A DNA stretch of 64,000 bases. It comes from Brachyspira sp. Its GTDB lineage: Bacteria; Spirochaetota; Brachyspiria; Brachyspirales; Brachyspiraceae. A program made the translations under genes and the position numbers. The notes below the pieces were generated by a model. That model worked only from the letters and a program-made list of their open reading frames with translations, made no database searches and was not told where the DNA came from. Positions 57,807 to 64,000 of the stretch are shown piece by piece. The stretch covers positions 18,783 through 82,782 of the forward strand of contig NZ_JARHYI010000143.1 of the NCBI RefSeq assembly GCF_029258575.1, written 5' to 3'. Each line of letters opens with the position of its first letter. Position 1 is the stretch's first letter.

Positions 57807-58004
57807 CCCCTCCCTCTAGATTTTCTGCATTTACTGTTCTTTTTATATTATTTTTCTTTTTTATCTTTTCTTTAATTTCAGCTGCCCGCCCAAGTGTTGT
57901 TTAAATTTTTAAATTTATTCCACGTACGGTGAATGCATTTTTATATTTTGTTTTATTTAAATTAATAATTTAATTATATATAAAATTTAGCTCTGCGTAC
58001 GATG
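57807..58004. repeat. Intergenic repeat element, copy B (pyrimidine tract with C-rich boxes)
   Basis: CCCCTCCCT opens the element, followed by a pyrimidine/T-rich tract including TTTTTCTTTTTTATCTTTTC, then CTGCCCGCCCAAG (57882-57894). CACGTACGGTG and a distant TGCGTACGATG close it. Order, spacing and boxes match the element at 37832-38034, where the first 130 bp look about 60-65% identical by eye. The remainder of 57621-58533 holds a gutted gene and the G-rich stretch. Confidence 0.72.
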
Positions 58005-58030
58005 AGAAGATTAGAAATTTAAATTCCGCC

Positions 58031-58123
58031 AGGGTGGGTGCTGAAAATTCTGATTAAGCTAATAAATATAATAAGATTAAAATTACTCAATATAATAGTA
58101 AATATAACAGGGTGGGGATTGGG
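58031..58123 (+). repeat. G-rich stretch related to the repeat boxes
   Basis: AGGGTGGGTG (58031-58040) and GGGTGGGGATTGGG (58110-58123) are G-rich islands in an AT-rich region. The complement of the second reads CCCAATCCCCACCC, containing the CCCCACCCT-type box that opens copies A and B, so they may be inverted box copies. GGG runs could also support a quadruplex. Confidence 0.5.
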
Positions 58124-58184
58124 AATAAAATTAAAAACCGCCATGATATATTTACTATCATAACAGTTTTTATCAAATATCAAA

Positions 58185-58377
58185 TTATTCTAAAGCTCTA
58201 AAAGAAACACCCAATGTAACTCCAAAATCCAAATTGGAATAATCATATTTATGATATATATTACCTTTAAAAAGTCCTATAGTCGGAGGTATAGTTTGGA
58301 GAAAACTTCATTGAATATAAAATATTAATATTAAGCAATAAAATAGTTATGATAGTTAAGAGTAACTTTATTTTCAT
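58185..58377 (-). pseudogene. Outer-membrane-protein gene reduced to its two ends
   Basis: A reverse ATG at 58377 starts MKIKLLLTIITILLLNINIL (signal peptide, ends ILYSM). After a short stretch and a frame change, the C-terminus reads IPPTIGLFKGNIYHKYDYSN, then LDFGVTLGVSFRALE, a beta-barrel-like end. The middle is deleted. It repeats the pattern seen in the gutted oppA copy at 45950-46155. Confidence 0.7.
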
Positions 58378-58533
58378 AATATAATTTCCTAATTTATTTG
58401 AATTTTATATTCTTTTCCAATTCTTCCAAAAATTTTTATATTATTTTTTAATATTATAAAACTATTAAATTCTATATAAAATAATGTACTTTGTATACTA
58501 TAGTTCATATGATAATTTTTTAGAATGTTTCCA

Positions 58534-58986
58534 TCAAAATGTTTCCATCAATTCGAGTATTATTCCGTCAGGGTCTTTAAAATACAATGCCTTACTTTTT
58601 GAAAATCCGTATGAAGTGAAATCAAATTCCTGAGGAGCGGATAAGCATTCTACATTATTATCTATTAAGTGTTTATATACCTTATCTATATTCTCAACTC
58701 TGAAACATATCTCTGAAGCAGAAATTTTATTTAATTTGGATTCGCTTTTTATAGTTTCTGGAGTTATGAATTCTAATAATTCTATAGGAGGGGCTATTAT
58801 ATTATCGCTGCCGTTAAGATAAGCAATTTTTACTTTGCAGTTATTCATAGCAAAAAGAGCATCTGTTTCTTTTCCTTCCATAACAGCCTCACCTATAAAT
58901 TTTAAGCCTAAAATATTTCTATAAAAATTAATTGATCTTTCGATATTGCTCACTGTAATACCTATATGCATTACTTCTTTCAACAT
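58534..58986 (-). CDS. VOC-family (glyoxalase-like) protein
   Basis: The 150-residue protein has the paired beta-alpha-beta-beta-beta modules of VOC enzymes: MHIGITVSNIERSINFYRNI with His7, ELLEFITPE, and the C-terminal DPDGIILELME. His and Glu ligands are present. It resembles lactoylglutathione-lyase-like or methylmalonyl-CoA-epimerase-like members, but the substrate is not known. A 13-bp tandem repeat of ATGTTTCCATCAA lies at its stop codon. Confidence 0.85.
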   Translation of the reverse strand: MLKEVMHIGITVSNIERSINFYRNILGLKFIGEAVMEGKETDALFAMNNCKVKIAYLNGSDNIIAPPIELLEFITPETIKSESKLNKISASEICFRVENIDKVYKHLIDNNVECLSAPQEFDFTSYGFSKSKALYFKDPDGIILELMETF

Positions 58987-59052
58987 AAAACAAACCTACC
59001 TATTAAAAATCATTTGTTCTATAAATCTAATAAATTAATATAAAAAATCAAG

Positions 59053-59520
59053 TTATTTATTTTTTACTATTACTATAGGACTTTCTTTTATTCTCATAAT
59101 CTCTCTTGTATCTATATTATTTTCTAAAAGCTTTCTCATAGCCTTCATATAATTATGAATATGATAAAAATATTTTTGCACCCTTCGTATAAATAATTTC
59201 TACCCTCTTCCCCATCATAAAACTTTTCAAATCTGTTTTAGGACATTCTCCCTAACAAGAAAATAAGGCATAACATCTTAAACAGTTTTTAGGAAGAGCC
59301 GATTTTTTTGCTCCGAAAGATTTTTGCTTATCAGAATATATTAAATCATTAGGATTATCCTTCATATATTTCTTATTTTATAATTCGTATATACATAATG
59401 ATCGCAACTGTAAATATCTACATTATGATCTATAACAGTACAGCCTCTGCATTTCTTTGAGAATAAACATATTGTATTTTCTAAATATCTTACTGCAACT
59501 GCTTTTTTATTTTTGTGTTT
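59053..59520 (-). pseudogene. C-terminal fragment of an anaerobic sulfatase-maturating enzyme
   Basis: Reverse-strand frames read CRGCTVIDHNVDIYSCDHYV, KQKSFGAKKSALPKNCLRCY and GECPKTDLKSF, broken by stops. These match the SPASM domain of anSME radical SAM enzymes (VYSCDHYV, LPxxC, CxGECPK). The N-terminal radical SAM part is absent. Frameshifts continue to the end. Such enzymes form the formylglycine of sulfatases. The remainder of 58987-59600 is AT-rich and carries the NERD promoter. Confidence 0.75.
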
Positions 59521-59544
59521 CACCAATTAATTCATAAAAAATAT

Positions 59545-59572
59545 TTGACAAAATAATAATTTAGTATATATA
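59545..59572 (+). promoter_or_regulatory. Promoter of the NERD pseudogene
   Basis: Consensus TTGACA (59545-59550) and TATATA (59567-59572) are 16 bases apart. Confidence 0.55.
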
Positions 59573-59600
59573 TAAATACCATTAAGTAATAGGTAAAAAA

Positions 59601-60329
59601 ATGGGTTTGTTCAAATATTTAATTAATAAAGAAGTTATTAATAATATTTTTCATAATGAAGAAGCTAAAGGAAGAATAGTGGAAGAAAAAGTTAATTCAG
59701 TTTTAAATTCTTATTTTTTTGGTAAAACAGAACATAGACAAATAAATAACTTAACAATTATTGATGATAACAATAAAAGTCATCAAATAGATCATATAGA
59801 AATAAGATCAAATGGTATATTTTGCATAGAAACAAAAAATTAAAGCGGTTTTATATTTGGAAGTGAAAATGATATGCAATGGACTCAATGTTTAAGAAAA
59901 GGTATAAGAAATCGTTTTTATAATCCTATTAAACAAAATAAGTCACATGTATTTCATTTAAAAAGAATATTGGGAAATCAATATAATATTAATTCATTAG
60001 TAGTTTTTACTCAAAATAATGATGATAAAATAAATGCAAAAAATGTTATTAATTTACGTGATTTAAAAAACTATTTAAATAACTTTAATGATGAAACAAA
60101 TTATAGTATTGTAGAAATCGAAACTATTTATCAAAAATTAATTTCAAATAATAAAAATATTTCTCAAACTGAACATATAAAAAGTATAAAAGAAACTAAA
60201 AATGAAATATATAATTATATATGCCCTAGATGTAAAGGACAATTAGTATTAAGAAAAGGAAAATATGGAGAATTTTATGGATGCAGTAATTATCCTAATT
60301 GTAAATTTAAACTTAAAAAGATTTTATGA
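59601..60329 (+). pseudogene. NERD-domain/topoisomerase zinc-finger protein broken by one stop codon
   Basis: The first frame (59601-59843) carries the NERD core with QIDHIEIRSNGIFCIETKN and ends with TAA exactly where the family usually has tyrosine (ETKN-Y-SG). The same frame continues SGFIFGSENDMQWTQCLRKG and reaches a C-terminal CPRCKGQLVLRKGKYGEFYG with C-NYPNC, a topoisomerase-type zinc finger, ending at 60329. One base change inactivated an otherwise complete gene of 243 codons, including the stops. NERD domains are nuclease-related. Confidence 0.82.
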
Positions 60330-60438
60330 CATGGGGCAAAAATAATGAGAGATGGTATAATAGATGTTTTTTCTGATTTTTTCAATTAAAAAAATCCTAT
60401 AATTGATTATATAATGTGCTGGTTCTTTTCTTTTTACA

Positions 60439-60496
60439 TTTTACTAAATACCGCCTTATTTCGATTATTCGCTGTTGTGTGATAATCTATTACTTG
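60439..60496 (+). repeat. Inverted repeat family C, copy 1
   Basis: TTTTACTAAATACCGC and TTATTCGCTGTTGTGT, then TCTATTACTTG, appear in the same order and spacing as the reverse complement of 62096-62164. The two copies are about 1.6 kb apart in inverted orientation. The 60330-60438 stretch shows nothing else. Confidence 0.75.
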
Positions 60497-60664
60497 TATA
60501 TTCATCACAAAAAGATTACTAAATAAAATAATATGGACGATATTATATATAATAAAAATTATGATGAATATATTATATAACCTATTGCTGTAATAAAATT
60601 CATTGATTATATATAAATTATATTTTAAATATCAAAACAATTTTTTATTATATAACACACCCCT

Positions 60665-61186
60665 TTATTTATTAATTAATAATTTTATTTCATCAAAAAG
60701 TCTTTTTAATTCCTTTGCTTTATTTTCAGGAAATTTTAGGTTATTAAATTTTGTACTATTTTCTAACCTTATATCAGTAAAAATATCAAAATTGTTTACT
60801 TTTGTTATTGCATTTATAGTATATGTATCTATATATTCAGTATTAAAAAACCATCCTTTAATTGTTTTATAAACTTCTTCTTTATTTAATTTTGTAACAC
60901 TATCTATATAGCTTAATTCTAATATTTCATTATCTTTAAATTTTAATATTATTTTATTATTTTGTGAAACAGAAAAAGCTGTACTGCTTAAATATTGTAT
61001 TTCTAATATTATATCACCATCTTTTCTTATAAATCTTAAATTTGAAGTAGTATCTCAATTTTGTATACTAACATAGTCTGTTTGATAGTGAGCAGTTCCA
61101 TAAAAATCATCTTTTATGATATTAACTTTACTTGCACATGATAAAAGAAAGAATAAAACAATAAAATACATTAGTATTTTATTCAT
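60665..61186 (-). pseudogene. Putative lipoprotein broken by one TGA codon
   Basis: ATG 61186, after AGGAGC, reads MNKILMYFIVLFFLLSCASK (lipobox Cys17). A TGA at 61055-61057 interrupts the frame at codon 44. The frame then stays open for 129 codons, to TAA at 60665. It is 174 codons in all, counting both stops. The TGA probably replaces a TGG tryptophan. A strong ribosome-binding site and a single stop suggest recent inactivation. No family recognised. Confidence 0.7.
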
Positions 61187-61233
61187 AGTTTTAGCTCCTA
61201 ACTATTGATATATATTATTTTTTGCAAGTATGT

Positions 61234-61266
61234 AAAAGGCTCAAATAATTATTATTTAAGCCTTTT
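61234..61266 (-). terminator. Terminator after the DUF305 gene
   Basis: AAAAGGCTCAAATAAT pairs with ATTATTTAAGCCTTTT with one G-T pair, giving a stem of about 15 base pairs on the minus strand, 14 bp after the DUF305 stop. Confidence 0.7.
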
Positions 61267-61279
61267 AATTGATTTAACA

Positions 61280-61969
61280 TTAATTATTTGCAGATAAATT
61301 ATTAATTAACTCATTCATATAATTTATCTCTTTTTCCTGATCTATTATAATTCTATTGGCTATTTCTTTAATTTTTTCATCTTTAGTTGATTCTAAAATC
61401 TTTTCAGCTGCATCAACAGCACCTTGATGATGAGGAATCATGCCTTGTAAAAAATCAATATCATTATCTCCTGTAACTTGTATAGAAGACATATCAGTCA
61501 TCATTTTATTCATAATGTTTTCCATATCATCGCCTATTTTAGCAGTATCAATAGCAGAATAATCTGTGTTTTTTGTTTCTAATTCTTTAATTAAAGCAGT
61601 AAATTCAGTAACTTCAAATTCCTGAGCTTTAATAATATTATTAGCTAAATCAGTTACATCTGCATTTTTACTTGTTTCCAAAAGTCTTTTAGATGATAAA
61701 ATAGCACCTTGATGATGAGGAATCATATTAAATAAGAAATCAATATCTATGTTAGAAGTTTTTTGAAACGGCTGTTTCATCATAGGAGCATGCATTATAT
61801 CAATAATTTCTGAAAATACTGACTCATGTACTGTATCTGCTATATTATCAGACGATGTATTTTTTTGTATAGCCTCTTGACTTGAAACATTGCCTTCGGA
61901 TGCATTACTGCCGCAGGAAACTAAAAAAAGAAATGATGCTAAAGTAAAAATTAATAAAATGTTTTTCAT
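61280..61969 (-). CDS. Lipoprotein with two DUF305 domains
   Basis: The 229-residue protein has a lipoprotein signal (Cys19, FLVSCG) and two DUF305 units, each with the motif MIPHHQGA (about residues 82-89 and 177-184). These units are ferritin-like four-helix modules. DUF305 proteins are reported next to metal-related genes, so metal binding is plausible. It is a single gene with its own terminator, within the region bounded by the inverted repeats. Confidence 0.88.
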   Translation of the reverse strand: MKNILLIFTLASFLFLVSCGSNASEGNVSSQEAIQKNTSSDNIADTVHESVFSEIIDIMHAPMMKQPFQKTSNIDIDFLFNMIPHHQGAILSSKRLLETSKNADVTDLANNIIKAQEFEVTEFTALIKELETKNTDYSAIDTAKIGDDMENIMNKMMTDMSSIQVTGDNDIDFLQGMIPHHQGAVDAAEKILESTKDEKIKEIANRIIIDQEKEINYMNELINNLSANN

Positions 61970-62095
61970 ATGTTTTTATCCTTTAAATATATTTTTTATT
62001 TTTCTGCTTAATTAGACGAAATAATATTAAAAAAGTTCCCGTAAAAAATAATTTTTTATATACTTTTTTTAATAAAGTTTTTTATATGATAAAGC

Positions 62096-62164
62096 CAAGC
62101 AATAGAGCAGAACACAACAGCGAATAAGCGGGATTTAACGGTATAAAGCGGTATTTAGTAAAAC
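62096..62164 (-). repeat. Inverted repeat family C, copy 2
   Basis: Its complement reads GTTTTACTAAATACCGC, continues with CCCGCTTATTCGCTGTTGTG and TCTATTGCTTG, in the same order as copy 1 at 60439-60496. It is GC-richer than its surroundings. The rest of 61970-62279 is AT-rich with nothing recognised. Confidence 0.75.
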
Positions 62165-62279
62165 AGCAAAAAATATATATAAAACTTAAAAAATCTAAAA
62201 ATCTTTAGTATATAAAAATCAAATAAATCAATATAATCTGCTTATAATAAAAAAATATGCTGATAAAAGGCAGGTATAT

Positions 62280-62786
62280 ATGATATTAACAGAAGAAATA
62301 CTAATCAAATCAGGAATAAATAAAGAATGGCTTAATATTTTAATAGATAACTTTGAAGAATATAATATATGTTCTTCAGAGAATGAAGAAGAAAATCTAA
62401 ATTATTCAGCAAATACATTATTAAAAATATTTCCAAAATATTTTAAGGATATTGAGGAATCTAAATAAGCTGCCAGAGCTGGTTTAACTTTATCAAGAAT
62501 CTCTTTGGAGTCTTTAATATTATAAAAGCATAATGCAGAAATAGAAAAAGATTTTAATAAAAATATTGATAAGTTATTAGAGTTAGACATAATTACTGTA
62601 AAAATACAAAAATTACTATCAAGTGCCGGAGTAATTGGAAATAAATCTGCACATAATTTTAATATTACAGATACAGAAAATGAAGCTAATGCTGATGATT
62701 GTATTGCAGTATTAGAAGTTATTAATTATGTATTGGAAAACATAAGAATACCGCAGGAAAAAGAAGAAAAATTAAATACTTTATAG
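62280..62786 (+). pseudogene. Decayed gene resembling DUF4145-type proteins
   Basis: An ORF of 62 codons (62280-62468) has lost its continuation through a stop. Downstream frames read AARAGLTLSRISLESL, LDIITVKIQKLLSSAGVIGN, KSAHNFNITDTENEANADDC and AVLEVINYVLENI, which resemble the IGN-aH-type helical end of DUF4145 proteins found near restriction systems. Several stops or frameshifts interrupt it. The identification is by pattern only. Confidence 0.5.
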
Positions 62787-62839
62787 AAAAAGCTAAAAGG
62801 CGAAAAAATAGATTATGATAATGAAGCAGCTTTTTAATT

Positions 62840-62966
62840 TAGATTTATTAAGCACAAAACAGAATATTGATACTTCCGCTTTAGAAAGGAGATTGACGGC
62901 ATTGTTTATACTCTTTACGGGCTGACTGAAAAAGAAATTAAAATTATTGACGGATTTTGATATTTT
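62840..62966 (+). pseudogene. Fragment resembling the C-terminus of a type IIG restriction enzyme
   Basis: GAG at 62891 begins EIDGIVYTLYGLTEKEIKII, the VY-LYGLTEEEI signature seen at the C-terminus of Eco57I-like restriction-methylation proteins, and ends in TGA. Upstream fragments are out of frame. Only about 120 bp survive. The rest of 62469-63114 holds the DUF4145-like remnant and a terminator. Confidence 0.5.
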
Positions 62967-63061
62967 AGAAAATTTGCAGGCTCTTTATACTGATAAAATA
63001 TCTAGTATAATTGTTTATGCAATATTAATTAATTTCAAGTTTTACTCAATAACCTATAATT

Positions 63062-63097
63062 AAAAAAGATATAGTAAATATTAAAATCTACTATATC
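63062..63097 (-). terminator. Terminator of the lipoprotein gene at 63115
   Basis: On the reverse strand GATATAGTA pairs with TACTATATC (63097-63089 and 63076-63068) and is followed by TTTTTT. Confidence 0.8.
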
Positions 63098-63114
63098 CTA
63101 ATTTTTAAGGAGTA

Positions 63115-63510
63115 TTATTTTTTATTGTAAGTAGGCTTCATACCTGATTGGAAAGTTAAAGTATTTCCATTTACAGTGAAATTTCCTCTAGCATACTCTT
63201 TGCTTGATTTAATATTTCCTGATTTACCGTCAAAAGTATAATCTCCTTTTGTACCATTTCTCCCACCTCCTTGTGCATATTTTATAGCACTTTTTTCAGA
63301 AACACACCAACCTATGCTGACTTTTCCATTATCTTCAAAGTAAAGAGCTGCCCAATATCCAGAGCCTTCTCCAGCATATTCAGATGACCATGTTGTTCCA
63401 GCTAAACCTGATGGACCGTCATTTGGATTTTGAGAGCTGCTGCATGAAAAAATGCTGAGCATAATTAAGCTGAATACTAAAATAAATAAAATATTTTTAA
63501 TCTTTTTCAT
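63115..63510 (-). CDS. Small putative lipoprotein
   Basis: The 131-residue protein has a lipoprotein signal (Cys23, IFSC) and a mature beta-rich body (GLAGTTWSSEYAGEGSGYWA, TKGDYTFDGKSGNIKSSKEY, GNFTVNGNTLTFQSG). The GTTW start and repeated strands resemble META/lipocalin-like outer-membrane lipoproteins, but the family is not certain. A promoter with a long A/T homopolymer lies upstream and a terminator follows. Confidence 0.72.
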   Translation of the reverse strand: MKKIKNILFILVFSLIMLSIFSCSSSQNPNDGPSGLAGTTWSSEYAGEGSGYWAALYFEDNGKVSIGWCVSEKSAIKYAQGGGRNGTKGDYTFDGKSGNIKSSKEYARGNFTVNGNTLTFQSGMKPTYNKK

Positions 63511-63546
63511 ATTATTAATCCTTATTAAAATCTATTATTAATTGGC

Positions 63547-63575
63547 ATTATATATGAAAAAAAAAAAAAAATCAA
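63547..63575 (-). promoter_or_regulatory. Promoter with a 15-A tract in the spacer
   Basis: On the reverse strand TTGATT (63575-63570) and TATAAT (63552-63547) are 17 bases apart. The spacer is almost entirely a homopolymer: A runs from 63557 to 63571 on the plus strand (15 bases). The two last A bases are part of the -35 box. Slippage here would change spacer length and promoter strength. Confidence 0.72.
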
Positions 63576-63692
63576 TTGACTTTAACAAAAATTATCTGTT
63601 TATATATGATGCTCAGTTCCTTTGTATTAAAATTCACTGGTTTTTCATATTGAAATATATGATTAAACGTAAAATTAAATATTTATTTTTAC

Positions 63693-63721
63693 TTGATTAA
63701 TATGTTCTTTTAGTATATAAT
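63693..63721 (+). promoter_or_regulatory. Promoter of the partial gene at 63760
   Basis: TTGATT (63693-63698) and TATAAT (63716-63721) are 17 bases apart, with the start codon 38 bp downstream. Confidence 0.75.
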
Positions 63722-63759
63722 GTAACTTCATTGTAATAAAAAATAATTAGGAATATTTT

Positions 63760-64000
63760 ATGGAAAATAAAAAAATAAATAAAACTAATATCATATTCAA
63801 ATTTTTAATTCCGTATATTACTTTTTTTATACTGATTAGCATACCAATATATATAATTTACTATAATCAATATAAATCTGCATTCCTGTCAAATACTTCC
63901 TCAATTATTAATGATGTTTCCAATGATATTTTAGCTTGGATTTCAAAATATAACATAGAAATAAATATGACTGACAGCTTCTTAAAAGCAGGTTTATCCC
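63760..64000 (+). CDS. N-terminal part of a membrane signalling protein
   Basis: ATG 63760 (after AGGA) reads MENKKINKTNIIFKFLIPYI and continues into a transmembrane helix (about 13-34), then an extracytoplasmic stretch (KSAFLSNTSSIINDVSNDIL) to the window end. The layout fits a chemoreceptor or another sensor such as a cyclase. About 80 residues are visible, so the output domain is outside the window. Confidence 0.6.
   Translation, partial: MENKKINKTNIIFKFLIPYITFFILISIPIYIIYYNQYKSAFLSNTSSIINDVSNDILAWISKYNIEINMTDSFLKAGLS

Noticed and set aside
58534..58560. 13-bp tandem repeat at the VOC stop codon as a regulatory site
   Set aside because: It is a simple duplication overlapping the last codons with no sign of function.
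59841..59843. Two separate genes at 59601 and 59874
   Set aside because: The frames continue across the TAA and together make the usual NERD layout; the second has no ribosome-binding site.
60603..60872. Plus-strand 89-codon ORF
   Set aside because: It is antisense to the lipoprotein pseudogene, which has a signal peptide and ribosome-binding site on the minus strand.
61055..61057. TGA as selenocysteine codon
   Set aside because: No hairpin of SECIS type was evident immediately downstream and the protein is not a known selenoprotein.
1..64000. tRNA or rRNA genes
   Set aside because: The gaps were read for T-loop-like GTTCGA sequence and acceptor stems; none was seen.

Overview
The window is about 27% GC at a rough estimate. 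It carries a complete bacterial str-S10-spc-alpha ribosomal gene cluster followed by many AT-rich genes for lipoproteins, outer-membrane proteins and oligopeptide-binding proteins. The gene content, extreme AT bias, Asn/Lys/Ile-rich proteins and strict-anaerobe traits (class I hybrid-cluster protein, remnant of an anaerobic sulfatase maturase) suggest a spirochaete, most likely Brachyspira. This is inference from recognition of families; no species can be fixed from the sequence alone.

Layout. 1-18060 (minus strand): rpsL-rpsG-fusA-tuf-rpsJ-rplC-rplD-rplW-rplB-rpsS-rplV-rpsC-rplP-rpmC-rpsQ-rplN-rplX-rplE-rpsN-rpsH-rplF-rplR-rpsE-rpmD-rplO-secY-infA-rpmJ-rpsM-rpsK-rpsD-rpoA-rplQ(partial). The adk and map genes often found between secY and infA are absent. 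A near-consensus sigma-70 promoter lies about 200 bp upstream of rpsL. 18524-19192: bifunctional HisIE. 19486-24006: a tight plus-strand run of two small lipoproteins, four secreted proteins that look like outer-membrane beta barrels (two of them paralogues), and an OmpA/Pal-type lipoprotein. 24155-28253: ComM/YifB ATPase, a decayed metY-metX pair preceded by a Met-rich leader ORF, a LiaF-like membrane protein and RsmD.

28741-39963: ApbE, CE7 acetyl esterase, a membrane-anchored AlbA_2 protein, TrxB, an Rrf2 regulator with Hcp (a probable nitrosative/redox stress unit), membrane-anchored nuclease plus ThiE, Lgt and a HEAT-like protein. 40119-53911: envelope-associated TPR and GerMN proteins, a rhodanese, two intact and one gutted OppA-type binding proteins, a DUF3298 lipoprotein, a TPR protein, an iron-ADH-fold protein that has lost its metal ligands, an RNase H-like exonuclease, CysS and a previously uncounted 33-residue ORF. 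54733-57620: an operon of esterase, zinc-ribbon membrane protein and condensation-fold acyltransferase.

57621-64000 is a decay zone. It holds a gutted outer-membrane protein, the C-terminal end of a sulfatase maturase, a NERD gene and a lipoprotein gene each broken by one stop codon, fragments resembling a DUF4145-like gene and a type IIG restriction enzyme, and two families of intergenic repeats. The last complete gene encodes a lipoprotein whose promoter spacer contains a 15-A homopolymer, a candidate phase-variation switch. No tRNA, rRNA, CRISPR array, intact transposase or prophage was seen.
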